Shown: positions 52,446 through 61,033 of the stretch, piece after piece
Layout of the letters: every line of letters starts with the position of its first letter
How positions within the stretch are numbered: the first letter of the stretch is position 1
DNA from: CBDDFQ01 sp965227035
GTDB taxonomy: Bacteria > Pseudomonadota > Gammaproteobacteria > Burkholderiales > Burkholderiaceae_C
Assembly (NCBI GenBank): GCA_965227035.1
Contig: OZ245724.1
Coordinates: 496,001 to 560,000 of the forward strand
Length of the DNA stretch: 64,000 nucleotides
Direction of reading: 5' to 3'
Translations under genes and position numbers: made by a program
The notes under the pieces: model-generated
Seen by the model: the letters and a program-made list of their open reading frames with translations, nothing else
The model's database searches: none
What the model was told of the DNA's origin: nothing

Positions 52446-52724
52446 ATGGCAGCTAACCAAGGTCAGAACAAACAAAGTAACCAGTCCAACCAGGCGTCCA
52501 AGCCTCAGGCGAACCAGCAGGCAGGTGCCCAGCAAGGAGGAATCCAGAAGCAGCAGGATCAATCCTCTCAAGTGGGTCGAGACAAGCAGCATGACGGCAA
52601 TCAGGGCGGTCAGGCCAATCAGGGGATGCGCCCTTCACAGGGCACTCCCAATCACGCGAATCAGACTAACGATCGCGTGAACCAGCCAAGCCAGAACAAC
52701 GGATCACGCAACGACCATCGTTGA
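52446..52724 (+). CDS. Small Q/N-rich, intrinsically disordered protein
   Basis: A 92-residue protein dominated by Gln, Asn, Gly, Ser and charged residues. It has no Cys, Phe, Tyr or Trp, so no globular core. GGGAG at 52432-52436 is 9 nt before the ATG, and a strong intrinsic terminator follows, which supports expression as a separate unit between tRNA-Arg and greB. No signal peptide. I do not recognise a family; it may be a stress-related, desiccation-like or nucleic-acid-associated disordered protein. Confidence 0.65.
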   Translation: MAANQGQNKQSNQSNQASKPQANQQAGAQQGGIQKQQDQSSQVGRDKQHDGNQGGQANQGMRPSQGTPNHANQTNDRVNQPSQNNGSRNDHR

Positions 52725-52790
52725 ACCGTTGTCTAGCAAGGGGTGCCGAGGCGACTCGGTGCATTTAGTTTCTTCATAGAACCCTCCTTA

Positions 52791-52815
52791 GACCCGCCTC
52801 GGCGGGTCTTTTTTT
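52791..52815 (+). terminator. Intrinsic terminator upstream of greB
   Basis: GACCCGC-CTCG-GCGGGTC (7-bp stem, tetraloop) followed by seven T. Ends the Q/N-rich gene's transcript. It lies 18 nt before the greB ATG, so greB would need read-through or a promoter very close to the hairpin. Confidence 0.9.
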
Positions 52816-52832
52816 GCGTGCAACAATCACTC

Positions 52833-53396
52833 ATGAGCAAAGCGTTCACACGTGAATCCGACAACGACGACGATGACGAAATCGCGTTGCCGCCCATCGT
52901 CTCAACTGGCAAAAACTACATCACGCCTCACGGCTACGCCACGCTAAGGGCCGAGTTGCAGCAGTTGATCGCGGTCGACCGACCCAAGGTCGTCGAGATC
53001 GTGCATTGGGCGGCCAGCAACGGGGATCGCTCTGAAAACGGGGACTACATTTACGGCAAGAAACGCTTGCGAGAGATCGATCGGCGAATCCACTTTCTCA
53101 CCAAACGTCTCGACATTGCGGAAGTGACCGATGCCAGCGTGCACTACGGCGGAGATCAGGTGTTCTTCGGGGCCACGGTGACTTACGCCGACGAGGCGGG
53201 CGAGGAGCGCACCGTCACCATCAAGGGTGTGGACGAATCGGACAGTTCGCTCAATGAAGTGAGCTGGATTTCGCCTATCGCACGCACTCTGCTCAAAACC
53301 AGAGTAGGCGATGTAGTAAAGCTACTCACCCCCAACGGCGTGCAGGAAGTGGAAGTTCTGTCGGTGGAATATCCGAAACCAGTGTCCGAGGCGTAA
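52833..53396 (+). CDS. greB: Transcription elongation factor GreB
   Basis: A 187-residue Gre factor. The coiled-coil has the basic and acidic tip (NGDRSENGDYIYGKKRLREIDRR region, residues about 66-88), where the acidic D-x-x-E-N tip reaches the RNA polymerase active site. The C-terminal FKBP-like domain has the GATVTYADEAGEE block. It stimulates cleavage of backtracked transcripts. The N terminus is longer than E. coli GreB, with an acidic DNDDDDE stretch. ATG at 52833 is preferred. Confidence 0.92.
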   Translation: MSKAFTRESDNDDDDEIALPPIVSTGKNYITPHGYATLRAELQQLIAVDRPKVVEIVHWAASNGDRSENGDYIYGKKRLREIDRRIHFLTKRLDIAEVTDASVHYGGDQVFFGATVTYADEAGEERTVTIKGVDESDSSLNEVSWISPIARTLLKTRVGDVVKLLTPNGVQEVEVLSVEYPKPVSEA

Positions 53397-53400
53397 GGCG

Positions 53401-55683
53401 CTAGTTGGCTGCAGCGGCCTGCGTGGGCACGGCACGAACCGCCTGGAGCACCGAGGGCGTGCGCTTGAGTTGGCGCAACACTGTTTCCAGATGAGCGCGA
53501 TCCCGTACCCCGATCACGAAGCGCATGTCGGTGGCGTCCTGACGTCCTTCATCGACCATGTTGATGTTGGTGATGTCGGCCTCGGCGGTTGCGAGTGCAG
53601 CCGCAACCCGCGCCATGACACCCTTGCCGTTGGTCACCGTCACGATGATGTTCGTCTCGAATGAACGCACCGGTTCATCCGACCATTCGACCGCCATGAA
53701 GCGCTCGCTGTCCTTGTGTTGCAAACGCCGGGCAACGGGGCAATCGAGGCTGTGCACCGCGAGGCCTTCACCGCGTCCCAAGTAGCCCACGATCGCATCG
53801 CCTGGAACCGGGCGACAACACATCGAGAACTGTACCGACGTGTTTTCGCTGCCATCGACCACCACTAAGCCCTGCGACACCGATTCGTGTGCTGTGAAAC
53901 GTTCGCGGCTCATGAGCAGGGCGTCGGGGCGAGCGCCGGTTTCGGCAAGCAGCGACAACAGGCGCTTGGCAACGATGCTCGCGACCCGTTTGCCCAAGCC
54001 GATATCGGTCAGCAGTTCGGCGCGATTTCGGCTGCCGGTAAATCTAAGCAGTCGTTCCCATATCTGAGCATTCGCTTCGTCGTTCTCGGGAAGATGCTCG
54101 ACACCTTCCGCGCGAAGCGCTTGCGCAAGAAGCTTCTCGCCGAGTCCTTGCGATTCCGTTTGCGCCATCGACTTCAGATGATGCCGAATCTTCGAGCGCG
54201 CCCGTCCGGTGCGCACGAAACCCAGCCACGCGGGGTTCGGCTGCGACACGGGCGCGGTGATCACCTCGATCACATCGCCGCTTTTGAGTTCGGTCCGCAG
54301 CGGGACCTGCTCACCGTTGATCTTGGCGGCAACAGTTTGGTCGCCTACATTGCTGTGAATCGCGTACGCGAAGTCGACCACGGTAGCGCCCTTGGGCATG
54401 GCCATGATCTGGCTTTTGGGCGTGAACACGTAAACCGCGTCCGGGAAAAGATCGACCTTAACGTGATCCCAGAACTCTGCGGCGTCGCGGGTTTCATCCT
54501 GAATATCGAGCAGCGATTGCAGCCACTTGTTGCCCAGGCGTTCGGCCGCATCCACCTCGGGATTGCTTGCTTTGTAGAGCCAATGCGCTGCCACTCCCGA
54601 CTCGGCGACCACGTTCATGGCTTCGGTGCGCATCTGGAATTCCACACTGACGCCTGACGGACCCACGAGCGTCGTGTGCAGCGACTGGTAGCCGTTGACC
54701 TTGGCGATCGCGATGTGATCTTTGAACTTGCCGGGAACCGGCTTGTACAACTGATGCAGCATGCCGAGCGTGGTGTAGCAATCGACGACAGTCGGAACAA
54801 TCACCCGAAAGCCGTAGATGTCGGTAACCTGCGCAAAGCTCAGATGCTTTTCTTCCATCTTCTTGTAGATGGAATAGAGAGTCTTCTCGCGTCCGGAAAT
54901 CCGCGCCTGCATGCCCGAATCGGCGAAGACATTTTCGACGTCGCGCTGTACTTTCTGGATCAGATCGCGGCGGCGATTGCGAGCCTTGGCTACCGCTTTC
55001 GAGAGCACGTTGTATCGCCACGGCAGCAAATGCCTGAACGACAAGTCCTGCAGTTCACGATAGGTCGTATTGAGACCGAGCCGATAAGCAATGGGAGCGT
55101 AGATCTCGATCGTCTCGCGCGAAATGCGCGCCCATTTCTCGCGCGACACGTCGTCCAGCGTGCGCATGTTGTGGGTGCGGTCGGCCAACTTGATCAGGAT
55201 CACCCGCACATCGCGCGCCATGGCCAGCAGCATCTTGCGGAACGATTCCGCCTGGCTTTCTTCGCGCGTGTTGAATTGAAGTTTGTCGAGCTTGGTCAGA
55301 CCGTCGACCAGTTCTGCGACCGGTGCACCGAACTTTTCGATCAATTCCGGCTTGGTAACGCCGCAGTCTTCGATCGCGTCGTGGAGCAGGGCCGCCATGA
55401 GAGCCTGCGCATCGAGCTTCCACTCGGCACATTGCGCTGCGACTGCGATCGGGTGGGTGATATACGGTTCGCCGCTTTGGCGAAGCTGTCCCAGATGCGC
55501 TTCGTCGGCGAATCTATACGCGCGTCGAACGTTGTCGATATCGGGCTGTGTGAGGTAGCCGAGCTTGTCGGTGAGCGCAGCAAAGCTCGCCGCCGCTGCA
55601 TTGGCTGCAGCCGGAGTCGGCGCTGAGGGCTTCTTGCTGCCTGCTGTCGGCCCGGAAGTTAGAGGTTTGACGACCGCACTCAT
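53401..55683 (-). CDS. spoT: Bifunctional (p)ppGpp synthetase/hydrolase SpoT
   Basis: A 760-residue RSH protein. HD hydrolase domain with HDAIED (His101, Asp102) intact; synthetase domain with YGFRVIV and KVNGYQSLHTT; then TGS domain and a C-terminal ACT domain (about residues 680-745). Both activities look possible. The first 30 residues are an Ala/Pro-rich extension. It lies downstream of rpoZ on the minus strand, but a terminator at 55738-55764 stands between them. Confidence 0.95.
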   Translation of the reverse strand: MSAVVKPLTSGPTAGSKKPSAPTPAAANAAAASFAALTDKLGYLTQPDIDNVRRAYRFADEAHLGQLRQSGEPYITHPIAVAAQCAEWKLDAQALMAALLHDAIEDCGVTKPELIEKFGAPVAELVDGLTKLDKLQFNTREESQAESFRKMLLAMARDVRVILIKLADRTHNMRTLDDVSREKWARISRETIEIYAPIAYRLGLNTTYRELQDLSFRHLLPWRYNVLSKAVAKARNRRRDLIQKVQRDVENVFADSGMQARISGREKTLYSIYKKMEEKHLSFAQVTDIYGFRVIVPTVVDCYTTLGMLHQLYKPVPGKFKDHIAIAKVNGYQSLHTTLVGPSGVSVEFQMRTEAMNVVAESGVAAHWLYKASNPEVDAAERLGNKWLQSLLDIQDETRDAAEFWDHVKVDLFPDAVYVFTPKSQIMAMPKGATVVDFAYAIHSNVGDQTVAAKINGEQVPLRTELKSGDVIEVITAPVSQPNPAWLGFVRTGRARSKIRHHLKSMAQTESQGLGEKLLAQALRAEGVEHLPENDEANAQIWERLLRFTGSRNRAELLTDIGLGKRVASIVAKRLLSLLAETGARPDALLMSRERFTAHESVSQGLVVVDGSENTSVQFSMCCRPVPGDAIVGYLGRGEGLAVHSLDCPVARRLQHKDSERFMAVEWSDEPVRSFETNIIVTVTNGKGVMARVAAALATAEADITNINMVDEGRQDATDMRFVIGVRDRAHLETVLRQLKRTPSVLQAVRAVPTQAAAAN

Positions 55684-55737
55684 GCTCTAACTGTAGCAAT
55701 ACATTTTGGGAAGGAAGTAACGCTTGTGAATAGGCAT

Positions 55738-55764
55738 AAAAAAAGCACCGCAATTGCGGTGCTT
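55738..55764 (-). terminator. Intrinsic terminator between rpoZ and spoT
   Basis: Minus-strand hairpin AAGCACCGC-AATT-GCGGTGCTT followed by seven T (plus-strand A-run 55738-55744). It should end most rpoZ transcripts before spoT, so spoT likely has read-through or its own promoter in the 55-nt gap. Confidence 0.85.
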
Positions 55765-55810
55765 TGTGTCGTGAGTCGGCCCTTGGAGGCGGACAGCTCG
55801 ACGAAAAAGG

Positions 55811-56011
55811 TCAGATGACCTTTTTCAGCATTTCGATGCCGACTTTGCCTTCGGCGATTTCGCGAAGGGCGGTGACACCAGGCTTGTTCTTGCTTTCGAT
55901 CTTGGGCGCGTGACCTTGGCTCAGCATACGAGCGCGGTAGGTAGCAGCCAGGACCAGTTGGAAGCGGTTGGGGATCTTTTGCAGGCAATCTTCGACGGTG
56001 ATGCGGGCCAT
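55811..56011 (-). CDS. rpoZ: RNA polymerase omega subunit
   Basis: A 66-residue omega subunit starting MARITVEDCLQKIPNRFQL with the conserved LVLAATYRARML helix. It assists assembly of the beta' subunit. Follows gmk by 18 nt on the same strand; a terminator comes after it. Confidence 0.96.
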   Translation of the reverse strand: MARITVEDCLQKIPNRFQLVLAATYRARMLSQGHAPKIESKNKPGVTALREIAEGKVGIEMLKKVI

Positions 56012-56029
56012 GACTTAACTCCAGTGTGT

Positions 56030-56650
56030 TCAGGAAATGTTCAATGCTTGGAAGGTGTCGGCACGGGAGCGGCGTTGCGCTGCGTACTTGAGCCGTTGCG
56101 CGTGAACGATCGCTTTGAGGTCAAAAACGGCTCGGTCGAACAACTCATTGATTATAACGAAGTCGAATTCCCGGGCTCTTGCCATCTCGGTAGCCGCGTT
56201 CTTCAGGCGCAGTTCGATCACTTCCGGGGCGTCTTCGCCGCGGCGCTCCAGTCGCGATCTCAATTCGTCCCAGGAGGGCGGGAGAATGAAGATGAGGATG
56301 GCGTTCGCGAAAGTCTTCTTGATCTGCACCGCGCCCTGAAAATCGATCTCCAGAATGACGTCGGCGCCCTGAACCACGCGTTCCTCGATAGCGCGTCGCG
56401 AGGTCCCGTATCGGTGCCCGTGCACGTGCGCCCACTCGACAAACCCCTCGGCCGCGACCATGGCATCGAATTCGGGCTGCGAGACGAAAAAGTATTCGCG
56501 GCCGTGCTTTTCCTGTCCCCGGGGCGCGCGAGTGGTGTGCGAGACCGAGGGGTGAACCTGCGAATCGAGTTCCAGCAAAGCCTTGACGAGACTGGACTTG
56601 CCAGCGCCACTCGGGGCGGCAACGACGAACAGGTTTCCTGGGTAATCCAT
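56030..56650 (-). CDS. gmk: Guanylate kinase
   Basis: A 206-residue nucleotide kinase with P-loop APSGAGKSSL near residue 12 and the GMP-binding SHTTRAPRGQE segment. It phosphorylates GMP to GDP. The gmk-rpoZ-spoT order is standard. yicC lies upstream on the same strand. Confidence 0.96.
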   Translation of the reverse strand: MDYPGNLFVVAAPSGAGKSSLVKALLELDSQVHPSVSHTTRAPRGQEKHGREYFFVSQPEFDAMVAAEGFVEWAHVHGHRYGTSRRAIEERVVQGADVILEIDFQGAVQIKKTFANAILIFILPPSWDELRSRLERRGEDAPEVIELRLKNAATEMARAREFDFVIINELFDRAVFDLKAIVHAQRLKYAAQRRSRADTFQALNIS

Positions 56651-56721
56651 GTGCGGTTATCGACGGATGTCTTTTTAAGTGCGGACGAGGATTTTAGATT
56701 TAACCGGACCGTATTTTCCGG

Positions 56722-57639
56722 TCACTCGAGGTTTTGGACCTGTTCGCGCATTTGCTCGATCAAAACCTTCATATCCACCGAAATGCGGGTGAGTTCCAGC
56801 GCGGCAGACTTCGATCCCAGCGTGTTGGCCTCGCGATGCAGCTCCTGGATCAGGAAATCCAGGCGTTTTCCGACTTCCCCGCCTTTGTCCAGCAACTGCT
56901 CGATTTCCTGAAGGTGGGAGCTCAGACGGGTCAACTCCTCGGACACATCGATGCGGATTGCGAAAGCGGTCGCTTCGGTAAGAGCGCGGTCTTGCGCGGC
57001 TTCGGGCAGCGTCGAGCCGTCTGTCAGGGCCATGGCCTCTTTCCAGCGATCGAGGAACCGGTTGCGTTGCTGCTCGACGAGTTGCGGAATCAGGGGCGCC
57101 GCCTGCGTTGCCAGCTCGCGCAAGGCCTTCAGTCGCTCGATGAGGGTGGCCGCAAGCCGTGCGCCCTCGCGCTCCCGTGCGCTCTGCAGTTCCTTGACGA
57201 CCTTGGTCGCCAGTTTGATCAGGTCCTTCGACCAGTCGAAAGTTGAATCGGTATCGCCAGACGCCAGCTTGATGACGTCGGCCACGCTCAATGGCTGCGC
57301 CGTGGGCAGCCACGCGCGGATGCTGTCCTGAACACTGTTGAGTTTTTGCAACTGTTTGACGCTGGGTTCCGGGATAGCGGAATCGGCCTGGGATTCGAGG
57401 TTGGCGCGGACCTCCACCTTGCCTCGTTTCAGCTTGGAATTGATGAGCTCTCGGAGGGCGGCCTCGTGTTGCCGCAGGTCTTCGGGCAGCTTGAAAGTGA
57501 GGTCGAGAAAACGGCTGTTGACCGATCGAATTTCCAGACCGAGTCGGGTGGGGGCCGCGGCTCGAACACCTGGCTCCTGGGTCGCGGATGATGCAGCGTG
57601 TTGAGCGCTTGCGTAACCGGTCATGCTGTAAACTGCCAT
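56722..57639 (-). CDS. yicC: YicC-family endoribonuclease
   Basis: A 305-residue YicC protein. Start MAVYSMTGYA matches the family's N-terminal block (Y-S-M-T-G), and the C terminus has the LIQELHREANTLGSKS segment. Recent work shows YicC proteins are endoribonucleases. No clear Shine-Dalgarno precedes the ATG at 57639, but no better start is evident. Divergent from the kinase gene. Confidence 0.92.
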   Translation of the reverse strand: MAVYSMTGYASAQHAASSATQEPGVRAAAPTRLGLEIRSVNSRFLDLTFKLPEDLRQHEAALRELINSKLKRGKVEVRANLESQADSAIPEPSVKQLQKLNSVQDSIRAWLPTAQPLSVADVIKLASGDTDSTFDWSKDLIKLATKVVKELQSAREREGARLAATLIERLKALRELATQAAPLIPQLVEQQRNRFLDRWKEAMALTDGSTLPEAAQDRALTEATAFAIRIDVSEELTRLSSHLQEIEQLLDKGGEVGKRLDFLIQELHREANTLGSKSAALELTRISVDMKVLIEQMREQVQNLE

Positions 57640-57724
57640 GGAGGTCTGCTGTGTTTGCTGATCGTTGAAAGATTGCCGAGAATAACCGCACAAGCGCTGC
57701 CTCAAGGCTGCTCAACTCCAAAAT

Positions 57725-58732
57725 ATGTCAAAGGTCAAACCAGCTCCATTGCCTCCAGACACCGTCATCGGCGGTTATCGCGTTGTTCGCAAGCTGGCTG
57801 CAGGCGGTTTCGGCGTGGTTTATCTGGCGGTCGATAACGAAGGCTCGCAAGTTGCCGTGAAGGAATATCTTCCTTCGTCGCTGGCCTCACGCGGACCCGG
57901 CGAACTGCTCCCGCAGGTTCAGCCCGAAAAACTCTCTCTTTACCGACTCGGCCTTAAAAGCTTCTTCGAAGAAGGCCGTTCGCTCGCTCAGATTTCGCAT
58001 GCCTCGGTCGTGAGCGTGCTCAACTTCTTCCGCGAGAACGAAACCGTCTACATGGTGATGAATTATCTGGAAGGCGCGTCGCTCCAGGATTTCATCATCA
58101 CTGCGCGGGAACTCAAAAAGCAGAAGGTGTTCCGCGAATCGACTATTCGCTCTCTGTTCGATGAAATTCTTCGCGGGCTGCGCATCGTGCACCAGCACAA
58201 GATGCTGCATCTGGACATCAAACCGGCCAACATCTTCATCACCGACGACAACAAGGCCGTGATGATCGACTTCGGCGCTGCACGCGAAGTGCTGAGCAAG
58301 GAAGGCAATTTCATTCGCCCGATGTACACGCCCGGCTTCGCCGCTCCCGAAATGTATAGACGCGATTCGTCTATGGGTCCCTGGACCGATATTTACGCGA
58401 TCGGCGCTTGTATCTATGCCTGCATGCAGGGCTATCCCCCGAACGATGCACCGCAGCGCATGGAGAAAGATCGCCTGGGGCTGTCGCTCTCGCGATTGCG
58501 TGGTGTGTATTCGGACAACCTGATCGAGGTGGTCGAGTGGTGCATGTCGCTCGATCCGCTGTCGCGCCCGCAATCGGTGTTCGCGCTTCAAAAAGAATTG
58601 AGCCGCGAAGGCGAGCGTCGATACACCAAACTGTCGGTTGGCGAGAAGGTTCGCCTGCAGTTCGACAACATGGTGTCGGACACCCGCAAGAACCTCATGA
58701 AAGCGACCGGTTTTGGAGCGAAGATCAAATGA
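57725..58732 (+). CDS. Soluble Ser/Thr protein kinase (Hanks type)
   Basis: A 335-residue kinase. Glycine loop AAGGFGVVY, Lys46 (VAVKEY), catalytic loop HLDIKPAN (His162, Asp164, Lys166, Asn169; HRD Arg replaced by Leu) and DFGAAR (Asp182). No membrane segment or PASTA repeats, so it is cytoplasmic, about kinase domain plus a 50-residue tail. The stop overlaps the phosphatase start (ATGA), so the pair are made together and should act on the same targets. Confidence 0.9.
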   Translation: MSKVKPAPLPPDTVIGGYRVVRKLAAGGFGVVYLAVDNEGSQVAVKEYLPSSLASRGPGELLPQVQPEKLSLYRLGLKSFFEEGRSLAQISHASVVSVLNFFRENETVYMVMNYLEGASLQDFIITARELKKQKVFRESTIRSLFDEILRGLRIVHQHKMLHLDIKPANIFITDDNKAVMIDFGAAREVLSKEGNFIRPMYTPGFAAPEMYRRDSSMGPWTDIYAIGACIYACMQGYPPNDAPQRMEKDRLGLSLSRLRGVYSDNLIEVVEWCMSLDPLSRPQSVFALQKELSREGERRYTKLSVGEKVRLQFDNMVSDTRKNLMKATGFGAKIK

Positions 58733-59637
58733 AATTCTCCGTTTTTCAGGTGAGCCGCAAAGGGGGGCGCGAGAAGAACGAAGACCGCATGGGGTATTGC
58801 TACACGCGTGAATCGGGTCTGTTCGTCCTGGCCGATGGCATGGGCGGACATCCTGAAGGCGAAGTCGCTGCTCAACTTGCTTTGCAGACGGTGTCGGCGC
58901 TCTATCAAAAAGAAGCTCGTCCGACGGTGAAGGATCCGGCCGAATTTCTGGTGGCTGCGCTCATGGCCGCACATCATCAGATCGTTCGTTATGCCACCGA
59001 AAAAGGCATGCTCGATACGCCGCGAACCACGCTGGTCGCCGCAATCCTGCAAGATGGCAACGCTGTCTGGATTCATTGCGGAGATTCCCGTTTGTACGTC
59101 GCACGCGAAGGCTCGATGCTGACCCGCACCCGCGATCACTCGTACCTAGAGCACAAGGGCATGGGCATGACTGCAGCGCGAGTCAGCGCGATCAACCGCA
59201 ATATTCTTTTCACCTGCCTCGGATCGCCGACCAAACCCGTGTTCGACGTGACCGGTCCGGTCGCACTCCAGCAAGGCGACAAGATCATGTTGTGTTCTGA
59301 CGGCCTGTGGGGCAGCCTGAACGATGGCGAAATCATCAAGCACATGTCCAATAAGGTGGTATCGGAAGCGGTGCCCGAAATGGTGGAGCACGCGCTTCGC
59401 GTGGGTGGAGATCACAGCGACAACGTGACCGTCATTGCGCTCGAGTGGGAAACACCGGACGAAGTGGAATCGGTGCGCGGTATCTCTACCGACAGCATCA
59501 GCGATGGCGTGTTCGCATCGACCATCCAGGCGGGCGTGATGGATGGCCTGGTCGACGATCTCGACGACGCTGCCATCGAGCGTTCGATCTCCGAGATCAA
59601 CGAAGCGATTCGTCGATCTGCTGCCAAGCGCAACTAA
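58729..59637 (+). CDS. PP2C-family Ser/Thr phosphatase
   Basis: A 302-residue PPM phosphatase. Metal-site motifs: NEDRMG (Asp19), LADGMGGH (Asp36), CSDGLWG and HSDNVTV. The last about 50 residues are an acidic helical extension. It would reverse the cognate kinase. Coupled by ATGA overlap to that kinase; this pair sits between yicC and rph, as in other Burkholderiales. Confidence 0.9.
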   Translation: MKFSVFQVSRKGGREKNEDRMGYCYTRESGLFVLADGMGGHPEGEVAAQLALQTVSALYQKEARPTVKDPAEFLVAALMAAHHQIVRYATEKGMLDTPRTTLVAAILQDGNAVWIHCGDSRLYVAREGSMLTRTRDHSYLEHKGMGMTAARVSAINRNILFTCLGSPTKPVFDVTGPVALQQGDKIMLCSDGLWGSLNDGEIIKHMSNKVVSEAVPEMVEHALRVGGDHSDNVTVIALEWETPDEVESVRGISTDSISDGVFASTIQAGVMDGLVDDLDDAAIERSISEINEAIRRSAAKRN

Positions 59638-59688
59638 TCAAAGATCGCGCGGCCGCTTGTGGCTGCGCCAGCAACCTGAGCAATCAAT

Positions 59689-60417
59689 ATGAGTCAATTC
59701 ATTCGTAGCGGCGACCGTGCCGCAGATCAACTTCGCCAGATCAAAATCACGCGCGGCTTCACCATTCACGCCGAAGGATCGGTCCTGATCGAGTTCGGTA
59801 GCACGCGCGTGTTGTGCACAGCATCGGTCGAAGAAAAAGTGCCTGGCCACAAAAAGGGATCGGGCGAAGGCTGGGTCACCGCCGAATACGGCATGTTGCC
59901 CCGGGCAACCCACACGCGCAGCGATCGCGAAGCCGCACGCGGCAAGCAGAGCGGACGCACCCAGGAAATCCAGCGACTCATAGGCCGTTCGATGCGTGCG
60001 GTGTTCGATTTGAAAGCCCTTGGCGAACGCACGATTCATCTCGATTGCGATGTCCTTCAGGCAGACGGCGGCACGCGTACAGCGGCCATCACCGGCGCGT
60101 ACGTGGCAGCTCAAGACGCAGTGAAAAAACTCATTGCCACTGGAAAGCTGACCAAGTCGCCCATGACCGATTCGATCGCTGCAGTGTCTGTCGGCATCGT
60201 GAGCGGCACGCCGTTGCTGGATCTGGAGTACATCGAAGACTCGGCATGCGATACCGATATGAACGTCGTCATGACCGGTGCCGGTAGCTTCGTCGAAGTA
60301 CAGGGCACGGCAGAGGGCGTGGCCTTCACGCGTGTCGAGATGGACCAACTGCTGGCGCTTGCCGACAAAGGCATCAAGGAACTGATCGCGCTGCAGAAAG
60401 CGGCGCTGGAAGTCTGA
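59689..60417 (+). CDS. rph: Ribonuclease PH
   Basis: A 242-residue RNase PH with the RNase PH fold and the GWVTAEYGMLPRAT block and SGRTQEIQRLIGR segment. It phosphorolytically trims tRNA 3' ends. Full length for the family. rdgB follows after 13 nt. Confidence 0.96.
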   Translation: MSQFIRSGDRAADQLRQIKITRGFTIHAEGSVLIEFGSTRVLCTASVEEKVPGHKKGSGEGWVTAEYGMLPRATHTRSDREAARGKQSGRTQEIQRLIGRSMRAVFDLKALGERTIHLDCDVLQADGGTRTAAITGAYVAAQDAVKKLIATGKLTKSPMTDSIAAVSVGIVSGTPLLDLEYIEDSACDTDMNVVMTGAGSFVEVQGTAEGVAFTRVEMDQLLALADKGIKELIALQKAALEV

Positions 60418-60430
60418 GGATTCGAAAGAC

Positions 60431-61033
60431 ATGAACAGGATCGTTCTTGCATCGAACAACGCCGGTAAGCTCGCCGAGTTGCAAGCGATGTTCGAGCCGC
60501 TCGGCTTGCAACTGGTGCGGCAGTCGGAGCTGAACGTCGGCGAAGCGGAAGAGCCGTATCGCACTTTCGTCGAGAACGCATTGTCCAAAGCGCGTCACGC
60601 CGCATCGATCAGCAAGCTTCCGTCGATCGCTGACGATGCCGGCCTCTGCGTCGACGCATTTGGAGGCTTGCCGGGCGTAGACACCGCTTACTACGCCACC
60701 CAGTTCGGATACGCGAAAGGCGATGCCAACAATGTGCGAGCTCTGCTCGAGCAGATGGCGAACATCGACAACCGTCGCGCTGCGCTGGTGAGCACACTGG
60801 TCGCAGTTCGAAGCGCCGAAGATCCCGAGCCTCTGATTGCAGTCGGTCGTGTCGTAGGCGAGATTACCCGCGAGCCGATCGGCGACAACGGATTCGGTTT
60901 CGATCCGGTCATGTTCATCCCAAAATTCGGCAAGACTTTTGCGCAGCTCCCCACCGAAGTTAAAAACGCGAACAGTCATCGCGGCATGGCGGCTCGCAAT
61001 ATGGTGCGACTGATTCAGGAACGCTGGCTTTGA
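60431..61033 (+). CDS. rdgB: XTP/dITP diphosphatase (nucleoside-triphosphate pyrophosphatase)
   Basis: A 200-residue Ham1/RdgB protein with the start IVLASNNAGKLAEL, FVENALSKARHA, and ADDAGLCVDA blocks. It removes inosine and xanthosine triphosphates from the pool. The hemW gene starts inside the rdgB stop (TTGA). Confidence 0.95.
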   Translation: MNRIVLASNNAGKLAELQAMFEPLGLQLVRQSELNVGEAEEPYRTFVENALSKARHAASISKLPSIADDAGLCVDAFGGLPGVDTAYYATQFGYAKGDANNVRALLEQMANIDNRRAALVSTLVAVRSAEDPEPLIAVGRVVGEITREPIGDNGFGFDPVMFIPKFGKTFAQLPTEVKNANSHRGMAARNMVRLIQERWL

